Part shown: positions 42,679-50,498 of the stretch, in pieces
Layout: each line of letters starts with the position of its first letter
How positions within the stretch are numbered: position 1 is the stretch's first letter
From: Chloroflexota bacterium
GTDB lineage: Bacteria; Chloroflexota; UBA11872; VXOZ01
NCBI GenBank assembly: GCA_022824225.1
Contig: JAJEAH010000018.1
Coordinates: forward strand, 1 to 55,651
DNA length: 55,651 nucleotides
Direction: 5' to 3'
Position numbers and translations under genes: made by a program
Notes under the pieces: model-generated
What the model was told of the DNA's origin: nothing
Seen by the model: the letters and a program-made list of their open reading frames with translations, nothing else
Databases searched by the model: none

Positions 42679-44388
42679 CTACTGCTGCGCCTGCAACGCG
42701 GCCATGCGCTGCCGCAGTTCGAGTTCCGGCGTCTGCCAGGGGTCGACGCGCACGTCCAGCAGCACCGGGCCGTTGGCGGCAAACGCCGCCGCCAAAGCCG
42801 GAGTAAGATCGTCGGGTTCTTTCACGGCCAGCCCCCCGCAGCCAAAGCCCCGCGCGATCATGGCAAATTCGGTGTCGGGGAAGTCCACTTCCTCGTAGTC
42901 GGCGCTGTAGTTCAGCAGTTCCGACATCTTGCTATAGCCGAGGCAACTATTGTTCAAGACCACCACGATGACGTCCAGGCCGTACTTGGCGAGCGCGGCC
43001 AGTTCGCCGATGGCGTAGGTAACGCTGCCGTCGCCGACGACGACCACCACTTTGCCTTCCGGTTGGGCAAAGCGAGCGCCGATGGCGGCCGGAATGCCAA
43101 ATCCCATGGTTGCCAGGCCCCGGGGGAACAGGAAGCGCTGCCCGCCGCGCAGCGCGCGCAAGAACGACCCCACCCAACCCACGGAAAAACTGGCATCGGA
43201 GATTACGATGTCTTCCGGCTGCAAGCGCTCTTGAATCTGCGCCATGAGATGCTGCGGCAGGATGGGGGCGGATGCATCGTTCATTTCCGCGCCGATGACG
43301 TCCTGCCACTGGGCTTTGTAGCCCGACACTTGGGCCAGCCACGCGCCGCGGTCGCGACTAGTGGCGCCGCACGCGCTTGTCAGCGCTTCCAGTCCGGCGC
43401 GGGCGTCCGCCGCCATGCCCGCTTCCACCGCAAAGACCTTGCCGACTTCCGCCGGGTCCACGTCCAGGTGAACGATCCGCTGGGTTGGCGCGGGCTGCGT
43501 CCACGCCGAGGTCACTTGCTGGGACGACTTCATGCCGACCAGGAAAACCACGTCGGCCGCGGCCACGACGTTGTTCGCCGCTTCCGAGCCGTACTGCCCG
43601 CCCATGACGCCCACGGCCAGGGGATGGTCGTCGGCAAAGACGCCCTTGCCGGAAATCGTGGTCGCAACCGGTATCTGCTGCGCCTCCGCCAGGACGCGCA
43701 AGGCATCCCACGCCTGGGAAATCGCCGCGCCGCCGCCCGCGACGATCACGGGCCGCTCGGCGCTGACGAGGACCTCTGCCACGGCTGACACGTCCGCGGG
43801 GTCCGGATGCGCCCGCCAGGCGGGAAAGCACCCGGCGCGGGGATGCGCGGCCACGTCGGCTGCGTCGCCGTCCCACTGCTCTTTGAATACGTCTGCCGGG
43901 ACCTCGAACACCACCGGCCCGGGACGCCCCGCCCCAGCCAGATTGAAGCTATAGCGCACGGTGTCCGCCAGCGAGCTTTGGGTAGTCACGCGAAACGCGC
44001 CTTTCGTAATGGGCGTGAACGGTGAGACCTGCTCGACCCCCTGCGCGGTGCCGCCGCGTTCGTTCCAGACCATCCAGTCGCGGGGCGCATTGCTCAGTAT
44101 GCCCAGCACGGGGATGGACGAGTTGTAGGCCTCGGCCAGGCCCGACGGCAGTTTGAGCACGCCCACGCCAAAGGCGGCGTCGCACACGCCCACCTTGCCG
44201 CTGACACGCGCGTAAGCGTCGGCGGCGTAGGCGCTGGAGCGTTCGTCCCGCACGGCAATGTGGCGCGCCTGGCCGCGGCGGCGGTGGAGCGCGTCATTGA
44301 GGGGATAGCCCTGCCCGCCGATTGCGCCAAAGACGTATTCGACACCGTGGGCGATGAGGAGTTCCGCCAACAGGTCACCGGAATTCAT
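42679..44388 (-). CDS. thiamine-pyrophosphate enzyme, acetolactate-synthase-like
   Basis: ATG 44388 with AAGGAAGG about 5 nt upstream gives 569 aa. It has the three-domain POX/AHAS layout: a PYR domain with the catalytic Glu in AVRDERSSAYAADAYARVSG (about 47-66), a central domain (about 195-330) with PVIVAGGGAAIS, and the PP domain with VVVGDGSVTYAIGELAALAK (about 435-454) and NN (VVLNNSCLGY) for TPP/Mg binding. Members decarboxylate or ligate 2-oxoacids. The SDR and epimerase neighbours suggest a catabolic acyloin, oxalyl- or sulfo-substrate rather than valine synthesis; no AHAS small subunit is nearby. Confidence 0.85.
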   Translation of the reverse strand: MNSGDLLAELLIAHGVEYVFGAIGGQGYPLNDALHRRRGQARHIAVRDERSSAYAADAYARVSGKVGVCDAAFGVGVLKLPSGLAEAYNSSIPVLGILSNAPRDWMVWNERGGTAQGVEQVSPFTPITKGAFRVTTQSSLADTVRYSFNLAGAGRPGPVVFEVPADVFKEQWDGDAADVAAHPRAGCFPAWRAHPDPADVSAVAEVLVSAERPVIVAGGGAAISQAWDALRVLAEAQQIPVATTISGKGVFADDHPLAVGVMGGQYGSEAANNVVAAADVVFLVGMKSSQQVTSAWTQPAPTQRIVHLDVDPAEVGKVFAVEAGMAADARAGLEALTSACGATSRDRGAWLAQVSGYKAQWQDVIGAEMNDASAPILPQHLMAQIQERLQPEDIVISDASFSVGWVGSFLRALRGGQRFLFPRGLATMGFGIPAAIGARFAQPEGKVVVVVGDGSVTYAIGELAALAKYGLDVIVVVLNNSCLGYSKMSELLNYSADYEEVDFPDTEFAMIARGFGCGGLAVKEPDDLTPALAAAFAANGPVLLDVRVDPWQTPELELRQRMAALQAQQ

Positions 44389-44489
44389 GCGTGCCTTCCT
44401 TCGTCTGTTACTGTGGCCGTCACTGCTGCGCCGCATGCCTGCGCCGCATGCCGGCCCGCGGCCATTCTGCATCATGTTACGCTTCTGCG

Positions 44490-45449
44490 CTACGATACCG
44501 GCGGCAAGCCCTGCCGGTCGCGGTAGCGATTGATCGTCGCCCGCGCGCCGTCGGCGAACGAATACGCCGGATGGTAGCCAAGCTCCCGCGCGGCGCCGTC
44601 TATGTTCAGCCGGTAGATGCCCTGGCTTTCACCCGGCTCCACGGCAATATCCGCCTCGGGCAAGATGCCCCGCACCGCTGCGGCGGCCTCGCGCACCCGC
44701 AGCGCTTCGCCGCCGGTGTTGAACACCCGGGTGCGCGTGGGCCCGTCGTGGCGCAGCGCCGCCAGTATCGCCTGGGCGGCATCTTCCACGTACTGCCAGT
44801 TGATCACGCCGTCACCCGCCGGGACCCTTCCCGGCTGACCGTGGGCGGGTCTTTCCAACAGCTCCACGCCCAGCCGGTACGCCAGCGCGCCGCGCAGGCG
44901 GTGCGGGCCGTAGACTACCGTGAAGCGCAGGCCGATGTTGTCCACGCCGAACTGCCGGAAGTAGTGATTGCCCATGAATTCGTTCATGGACTTGCAGGCG
45001 CCGTAGACGTTCATGGGCAGGTGCCGCGCGTCGTCGTCGGGCGCTGCGGCATAGGCCGACTGCGGCCCAAAGACCGCAATGGAGCTCGCCCAGACCACCC
45101 GCCGCAAGCCGAGCAGTCGCGCGGCCTCGAAGACGTTGTTCAGCCCCTCGACGTTGATGCGCGTGCCGAGCAAGGGCTGGGCCTGGCACTGGGGAATGAG
45201 CGCCGCCGCCAGACTGACCACGGCTTCCGCCTGCGATTCACGTGCGCTGTGCAGCAGGTTCACAAGATCGAGAGTATCGCCCTGGATGAAGCGAACGCTT
45301 GCGAGTTCTTCCGCGGTGAGCACGCGGTGAATGGCGTTATCGCGGATGTTGACGTCATAGGCGGCTACCGTGTGACCTTTACGCAGCAACGACCTGACGG
45401 CATATGCGCCAATGAAGCTGCCGCCGCCCACAAAGAGATAGCTAGCCAT
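44490..45449 (-). CDS. NAD-dependent epimerase/dehydratase (extended SDR)
   Basis: A 319-aa protein beginning MASYLFVGGGSFIGAYAVRS, an altered nucleotide loop (GGGSFIG in place of GxxGxxG). The catalytic residues are in VVWASSIAVFGPQ and MNVYGACKSMNEF (YxxxK). Further family segments are LRFTVVYGPHRLRG and VINWQYVEDAAQAILAAL. First gene of the epimerase-TPP-SDR operon, about 100 nt from the TPP gene. The substrate is probably a nucleotide-sugar or sugar-acid. Confidence 0.82.
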   Translation of the reverse strand: MASYLFVGGGSFIGAYAVRSLLRKGHTVAAYDVNIRDNAIHRVLTAEELASVRFIQGDTLDLVNLLHSARESQAEAVVSLAAALIPQCQAQPLLGTRINVEGLNNVFEAARLLGLRRVVWASSIAVFGPQSAYAAAPDDDARHLPMNVYGACKSMNEFMGNHYFRQFGVDNIGLRFTVVYGPHRLRGALAYRLGVELLERPAHGQPGRVPAGDGVINWQYVEDAAQAILAALRHDGPTRTRVFNTGGEALRVREAAAAVRGILPEADIAVEPGESQGIYRLNIDGAARELGYHPAYSFADGARATINRYRDRQGLPPVS

Positions 45450-45659
45450 GCGCTCTCATTTCAGCCTACGCGCGCGCACACGCGTGCGCGCTGATGTCGT
45501 CAAGTTTGTGCATTGGTCTCTCGCCTGGGCAACTGCCAACTCTGGGCAGGTCTACCAATCCGCGGTCCGTCAATCTTAGAGCACGTTGCGATCCCTTGTT
45601 CTGCGCGAGCCACGTACGCCCCGAGCTTGCCGCAGGGCAAAGAGAGCCTCTGCACGTTG

Positions 45660-45706
45660 GCGAAACCCGTTCATGCTTCGACGAGCTCAGCACTAACGGG
45701 TTTCGC
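45660..45706. repeat. 12-bp stem hairpin carrying the TTCGACGAGCTCAG core
   Basis: GCGAAACCCGTT (45660-45671) pairs perfectly with AACGGGTTTCGC (45695-45706), and the repeat core TTCGACGAGCTCAG lies in the loop. It is a well-defined member of the same family as the 40-bp tandem repeat at the left edge. Confidence 0.8.
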
Positions 45707-46115
45707 GCCTTTCTGGGCTCTCCGTTTGTGGGCTCTCCCTCGGTCTATCGTATACCGGCTCTTCGTCACGTGCCTGCGCTTCACTACCGGGTAAACCGAT
45801 TTTCCAACTCCCATCGGGGCAACCGGTCCGGTCGTCCTACGCGCACCCGGTCTGCGGTTGATTTGGACCCTCTGCGCCCATGTGTACGCGCCGGCTCGCG
45901 CCAGGCCAACGCACACGCGGTCCCCATTGAAGATACCGCATCCGGCAGAGCGCGCGCGAATTGCCTGCCCAGTTTGCGCATCTGCCCGCCAATTCTGTTT
46001 ATTCAGCGATTGGTTTAATCAGGCTCAGGCCGGCAAGTGGGAAGAGTTGGCGCGCGTGAAGAGACAGAGTGTGTCAAGACACGTGGTCGACTCTTGGTGT
46101 GAGCGACCTCCCAAC

Positions 46116-46166
46116 CTTGGCCTGAACCACCGGCTTGGCCTGAGCCACCGGCTTGGCCTGAGCCAC
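46116..46166. repeat. 18-bp tandem repeat, almost three copies
   Basis: CTTGGCCTGARCCACCGG, starting at 46116, 46134 and 46152. The copies differ at one base. Non-coding. Confidence 0.85.
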
Positions 46167-46175
46167 CCGCCAACT

Positions 46176-46269
46176 GTCATTCCGAGTGGAGCGAGGAATC
46201 TAGAGTCGGCGACTCACATAGATTCCTCGCTCCACTCGGACTGACAGAACGCTCCACTCGGAATGACAG
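46176..46269. repeat. GTCATTCCGA-family long inverted repeat plus a half copy
   Basis: A 26-bp arm (46176-46201) and its complement (46220-46245) match with one mismatch, joined by an 18-nt loop that itself holds GAGTC-GGC-GACTC. A third half-copy follows at 46250-46269. This is the same family as 1890-1914 and 2034-2141. Confidence 0.9.
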
Positions 46270-46496
46270 AACCCGCCGCCCGGTTTGATTTGCACGCTGC
46301 CTGCCCTGACACAACCTTCCATGAATGCCGCATGTTGTGAACACTGCCGGCAAAGCCTACAAGCCGCCATCTACTGAATACCGGATTGTTCACCTCTAGC
46401 TCCGTCTCCTCAGAATCGCTAGTATACGAACAGCCACATTCCTGTGCCGACAACGAAGGTTGTTCTGTACTTCCGCCACTAAGGAGACACGACACC

Positions 46497-47636
46497 ATGA
46501 AAATCACCGCCGTGCGCGCGCTGCCCATCGACCGTTTTCTCTTCGTGCAAATCGAGACCGACGCCGGCATTACCGGCCTGGGCGAGTCCGGCACGTGGGG
46601 ACACCTGGAGGCATCCCACGCCGCGCTGGAGAAATTCGGCGCGTACCTGATCGGCGAAGACCCCGGCCGCATCGAGCACCACTGGAACGTCATGTACCGC
46701 ACCGCCCACTTTCGCGGCGCGGCTATCATGGGCGCGCTCTCTGCCATTGACATCGCATTGTGGGACATCAAGGGCAAGGCCCACGGCGTGCCGGTCTACG
46801 ACCTGCTTGGGGGCAAGTGCCGCGACAAGGCGCGGGTCTACTACCACGTCTACGGCCGCTCCATCGCAGAGCAGGTGCGGGGCTGCGTGGAGGCGCGCGA
46901 GAAGGGTTTCACCGCTGTCGGTCATCTTAATCCTCTGCTCGATGAAGGACGTGACGTGCCCTTCTTCAAGACCCACGCCGCCAGGATTGGCGAGGCCGCC
47001 GACCACGTGCGGCAGTACCGCGAAGCCGTGGGCACCGACGTTGACCTCTGCATCGAGATTCACCGGCAGTTGACGCCCGCCGAGGCAGTGGTGCTGGCGC
47101 GCAGCATCGAGCCGTACCACCCATATTTCTACGAAGACCCCACGCTGCCCGACAGCTTTGACGCCATGGCGCAGATTGCCGAGAAAATTGGCATACCCAT
47201 CGCCACCGGCGAGCGCTTGCACACGCTTCACGAATTCCAGATGCTGCTCACCCGCGGCGCGGTGCAGTACGTGCGGCCCGACGTGTGTCTCGCCGGCGGC
47301 ATCTCCGGCACGAAGAAGATCGCGGCGCTGGCCGAGGCGCACTATGTGGGCGTGGTGCCGCACAATCCGCTGTCGCCGGTGAGCACCGCCGCATGCCTGC
47401 AGGTGGCCGCCTGCATTCCCAACTTCGCCATCCAGGAATATCCCATTGGCGAAGACCGGCCGCCGAAGAGCGAAATCGTGCAGACGCCGGTGCGGTGCGA
47501 GCAGGGCTTCCTTCTCATCCCCGACGCGCCCGGCATCGGCATCGAGCTCATGCCCGATGCTGCCGCCAAGCATCCGCCCGTGCCGCGTCCCACCGGCGCC
47601 CGGCTGCACGTGGACGGCAGCGTGGTGGACCAATAG
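46497..47636 (+). CDS. enolase-superfamily dehydratase (mandelate racemase/galactonate-dehydratase-like)
   Basis: ATG 46497 with AAGGAG 10 nt upstream gives 379 aa. The N-terminal capping domain (MKITAVRALPIDRFLFVQIE) precedes a TIM barrel with the metal-binding acids in LCIEIHRQL, YFYEDPTLP and GERLHTLHEF, and a candidate catalytic His in VPHNPLSPVS. This set resembles D-galactonate/mannonate-type acid-sugar dehydratases. It turns acid sugars into 2-keto-3-deoxy sugars. It is divergent from the epimerase-TPP-SDR operon across a 1-kb gap. The exact substrate is unknown. Confidence 0.87.
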   Translation: MKITAVRALPIDRFLFVQIETDAGITGLGESGTWGHLEASHAALEKFGAYLIGEDPGRIEHHWNVMYRTAHFRGAAIMGALSAIDIALWDIKGKAHGVPVYDLLGGKCRDKARVYYHVYGRSIAEQVRGCVEAREKGFTAVGHLNPLLDEGRDVPFFKTHAARIGEAADHVRQYREAVGTDVDLCIEIHRQLTPAEAVVLARSIEPYHPYFYEDPTLPDSFDAMAQIAEKIGIPIATGERLHTLHEFQMLLTRGAVQYVRPDVCLAGGISGTKKIAALAEAHYVGVVPHNPLSPVSTAACLQVAACIPNFAIQEYPIGEDRPPKSEIVQTPVRCEQGFLLIPDAPGIGIELMPDAAAKHPPVPRPTGARLHVDGSVVDQ

Positions 47637-47667
47637 GACGTGTTTGCGCAGCTAGCGCCCGCAACCG

Positions 47668-48077
47668 TTGAGCAAAGCCGGGCGGACACTCGCGGTGGCG
47701 GCGCGAGCCGCGTTGCGCTGCTTGGGGTTGGTCCTCTTTGGGTTGTGGTGCTTTGCCGCAGTTGCGGGCTGCGGAACGGGAGGAGACGTGGCCGTCGCAG
47801 TCAGAATCGTTAACACATCTCAATTCGATCTAACGGTGTCAGTGTTGCCGATGCGGACTTTGGCGACATCCCGGTAGGCGCAACCAGCGCATACAAGACC
47901 GTGCATACGAGTTTCCGCTACGCCGTTGTCAAGCTTACCGCTGGCGACCACACCGTCACGGGGCAAACGCTGAACTTGGGCGGTAGCCGCTTCACGTACG
48001 AGATAGACGTGGTTGACCTTGCGGCCGGACAGTTGAAGATCGAAGTGACGCCGGACGAAGAATCAGAAGAGGCCTAG
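47668..48077 (+). pseudogene. frameshifted small lipoprotein gene (DUF4397-like)
   Basis: TTG 47668 opens a signal peptide with lipobox VAGC and runs to VRIVNTSQFDLT, then leaves frame and stops at 47877. Near 47833-47835 a one-base deletion would explain this: the +2 frame continues GVSVADADFGDIPVGATSAY, then KTVHTSFRYAVVKLTAGDHT and ends VTPDEESEEA at 48077. The joined product, about 136 aa, looks like a DUF4397-type beta-sandwich lipoprotein. Either the gene is inactive or the base is a sequence error. Confidence 0.75.
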
Positions 48078-48146
48078 CGCACCCCTTTGCAGGTATACGC
48101 TCTGCAATCCGCATGCGGCACTTACCGGCCTTCTGCGAGCGCCGGT

Positions 48147-48791
48147 CTAGCCAAAGAGCGAGCGCAACTTGGTCCAGCGGGTGGAGGCGTGCACGAGCCA
48201 CGGACTCTTGCGCTTGACCAGGCTGCCGGCGCGCAAGGCCGCCAGAAACTCCTGTGGCGTAGAAAAGTCCGACATCTCCACGTAGGCGCGGCCCAACTCG
48301 CGGGCCGTATGGGAATCGCTGCCCACCGCCTGCGTTAGCCCGTGGGCTATTGCGAACTTTTCCGCCCGGCGGTTGTCCCAGCCGAACGCGGTGCGCGCAT
48401 TGAAGACTTCCAGGATGTCCACGTGAGGCAAGATGCGCAACAGGGCGTCGGTGGCAAGGCGCGAGCGGCGGAAGCGGTCGAAGGGATGCGGAATCATCAC
48501 GAGGCCTGCTTGCTCACGAATACGCCGGACCGTCTCTTCCGGCGTTAGGTCCCGGGGAATGTCGTCCTGGATGAAGAGGCCGATGATTTCGCCTTCGCAG
48601 GTCATGATCTCGCTGGCCGCGATCACGCGCAGCGGCGCCCAGTCCCGCATGGCCAAAGCGCCGGCGATGGTGTTGTGGTCCGTGACCGCCACGCAGTCGA
48701 TGCCTTCCCGCTGCCAGCCGCGCACGGCCACATCCAGCGGCAGTTCAGAATCATGCGAGTAGAGCGTATGGGTGTGCAAGTCAACGCGCAA
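48147..48791 (-). CDS. PHP-domain phosphoesterase
   Basis: TTG 48791 with GGGAGG about 9 nt upstream gives 214 aa. It has the four PHP metal-binding motifs: RVDLHTHTLYSHD (HxH), VAVTDHNTIAG, MIPHPFDRFRRSR and VGSDSHTARELG. The catalytic domain hydrolyses phosphoester bonds with a trinuclear metal site. Members include nucleotide 3',5'-bisphosphate phosphatases and histidinol-phosphatase-like enzymes; no neighbour hints at the substrate. Soluble. Confidence 0.9.
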   Translation of the reverse strand: MRVDLHTHTLYSHDSELPLDVAVRGWQREGIDCVAVTDHNTIAGALAMRDWAPLRVIAASEIMTCEGEIIGLFIQDDIPRDLTPEETVRRIREQAGLVMIPHPFDRFRRSRLATDALLRILPHVDILEVFNARTAFGWDNRRAEKFAIAHGLTQAVGSDSHTARELGRAYVEMSDFSTPQEFLAALRAGSLVKRKSPWLVHASTRWTKLRSLFG

Positions 48792-48956
48792 CGTGGCTAA
48801 CCTCCCGGAGTCTGCTTGCTATTCCGCCTGGCCCCGCCCAAGCTGCCGCAGGACAGGGCATGACGAGTCTGTGAGTTGCCCACGAGTGATCTGCGCTGCA
48901 ATACACCCGATGTCCGCATAGCACTTGACCTGATCCTCACACCCAAAGCCCTATCC

Positions 48957-49043
48957 CGTTTGTGCTGAGCCTGTCCATTCCCTTCCCGTCCGTGCTGGGC
49001 TTGCCCACTCCCTTTCCGCTCGTGCTGAGCTTGTCGAAGCACA
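48957..49043. repeat. ~30-bp tandem triplet of TGCTGAGC-type repeats
   Basis: Three related units contain GTGCTGAGCCTGTCC, GTGCTGGGCTTGCCC and GTGCTGAGCTTGTCG, each preceded by CGT or CGC and separated by CCCTTYCC. The final one reaches the full core ending GTCGAAGCAC. Confidence 0.75.
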
Positions 49044-49084
49044 GATCATGAGGGGAATCGCGCTACTCCGCCCTCTCACCCGCG

Positions 49085-49110
49085 CACTTCGACAAGCTCA
49101 GTGCGAACGG
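49085..49110. repeat. TTCGACAAGCTCAG-family dispersed repeat, canonical copy
   Basis: CACTTCGACAAGCTCAGTGC then GAACGG. The ends GCAC/GTGC pair around the core. It is the canonical form of the family seen at 1-210 and 45660-45706. Confidence 0.8.
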
Positions 49111-49191
49111 TCTCAATCCACGCCCGCCAGGTTCTGCGCCAAGCACGTGCTCATTCACACCCAAAGTAGCTCCCAAAGAGCAGGTGGGAGT

Positions 49192-50274
49192 TTAGTAGCC
49201 CTGCGGATGACGCTGGCGCCAGTCCCACGCGCTGCCAATGATGGTTTCCAAGTCCGAGTGGGCCGGTTTCCAGCCGAGTTCGCGGCGAATTTTTGCCGAA
49301 CTTGCCAGCGAGGCCGCCGCATCCCCCGGACGGCGGGGGCACTCCCGCACCGGTATCGGCCGGCCCGTAATCCGCCGCGCCGTCTCGATGACCTCCAGGT
49401 TCGTCGCGCCCGCTTCGCTACCGATGTTGTACACGGTCACGCCCCCGCTGCCATTCCCCGTGCGTTCCCGTTCGTTTTCCAGAGAATCCGATTCGCCGCT
49501 GCCTGTCTTTCCGTCATTTGCGGACAATTCCTGCCCCGTACTCGCTCCGGGGCGGGATGCCATCTTCTCTATCGCCAGCAGGTGCGCGTTGGCCAGATCG
49601 CGCACGTGGATGTAGTCCCGGCTCGCGGTGCCGTCGCGGGTCGGGTAGTCCGTGCCGTAGAGATCCAGGCGCGGCCGTTCGCCCAGGGCGACTTGCAGCA
49701 CAATGGGAATGAGGTGGCTTTCCGGACGGTGGTCCTCGCCAAATTTGGCCGTGGCGCCCGCGGCGTTGAAGAAGCGAAAGACGGTAGCGGCAATACCGTG
49801 GGCAGCCGCGTACCACCGGATGATGTTCTCGACTTGCCACTTGCTCTCGCTGTACGGATTGAGCGGCGCGATGGGGTGATCTTCCTGCATGGGCAGCGCC
49901 TCCGGCGTGCCGTAGACCCCCGCGGTAGACGACAAGAGCACGTGGGGCACGTCCGCCGCCAGCATGGCGTCGAGGACGTTTAACGTGTGGGCGGCATTGT
50001 TGCGAAAATACTTGCCCGGGTCTTGCATGGATTCACCCATCTGGATGTACGCCGCCATGTGGACCACCACGTCCGGCGCGGCGGCGCCCACGGCCTTGCG
50101 CACACCGGCGGCGTCGGCGGTATCCCCCTGGATGAGCGCGGCGCGGGGATCGACCGCCCCCCGGTGTCCGGTCTCGAAGCTATCGAATACCACGACGTCA
50201 TGGCCGCTATCCAGCAGCACTTCCGCAACGACGCTGCCGATATACCCGGCGCCACCGGTAACAAAGACGTTCAC
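49192..50274 (-). CDS. galE: UDP-glucose 4-epimerase with in-frame insertion
   Basis: GTG 50274 gives 360 aa, longer than the usual ~320-330. NAD loop VFVTGGAGYIGSVVAEVLLD (about 3-22); VVVHMAAYIQMGESM, LSSTAGVYGTPEALP (catalytic Ser), NPYSESKWQVENI (YxxxK), FRFFNAAGA and RDYIHVRDLANAH all fit GalE. Between LLAIEKM and VTVYNIGSEAG there is a hydrophilic stretch of about 41 residues (ASRPGASTGQELSAND...) where relatives have 4-6. It is encoded by a repeat-like segment, 49441-49560. GalE interconverts UDP-glucose and UDP-galactose in the cytoplasm; whether the enlarged protein works is not known. Confidence 0.9.
   Translation of the reverse strand: MNVFVTGGAGYIGSVVAEVLLDSGHDVVVFDSFETGHRGAVDPRAALIQGDTADAAGVRKAVGAAAPDVVVHMAAYIQMGESMQDPGKYFRNNAAHTLNVLDAMLAADVPHVLLSSTAGVYGTPEALPMQEDHPIAPLNPYSESKWQVENIIRWYAAAHGIAATVFRFFNAAGATAKFGEDHRPESHLIPIVLQVALGERPRLDLYGTDYPTRDGTASRDYIHVRDLANAHLLAIEKMASRPGASTGQELSANDGKTGSGESDSLENERERTGNGSGGVTVYNIGSEAGATNLEVIETARRITGRPIPVRECPRRPGDAAASLASSAKIRRELGWKPAHSDLETIIGSAWDWRQRHPQGY
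49441..49560. repeat. palindromic repeat-like insertion inside galE
   Basis: The segment holds TGCCCCGTAC and GGGCGGGATGCCATCTTC, matching the composite intergenic repeat at 10079-10190, which has two copies of TGCCCCGTAC and GGCGGGAATCCATCTTC. It adds about 36 residues in frame without a stop. It is a candidate for a repeat-derived protein insertion. Confidence 0.6.
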
Positions 50275-50498
50275 ACAGCCAACCTCAATTTTCTGCAATG
50301 TTGGACGCCGGCCGCCAGCCCTGCACGATAAGGGATGTCCCGGTCCGGGGACGTGTCCGATTCGCCATGGGCACCGTCGCGCCGCCTGTGCCGCCAGCCG
50401 CCGCGAAAAGCGGGAGACTGCGGATTGCGCGGCCTTGCGCACATTCTTAATGCTAGCGCGGACTGCCTCTTGCCGACAAACCGGAGAGCGAAGCGGCA

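Larger units (their letters stand above)
45450..46496. other. 1.05-kb repeat-rich divergent gap
   Basis: No gene is supported. It holds three repeat blocks (45660-45706, 46116-46166, 46176-46269), listed separately, and a TATACG box near 46426-46431 that could belong to the downstream enolase-family gene. I looked for tRNA and other RNAs and found none. Confidence 0.5.
48792..49191. other. 400-bp gap with palindromic repeats
   Basis: No gene seen. It contains the repeat blocks at 48957-49043 and 49085-49110 and a CTGCCGCAGGACAGGGCATG copy of the same family near 48841. Confidence 0.5.
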
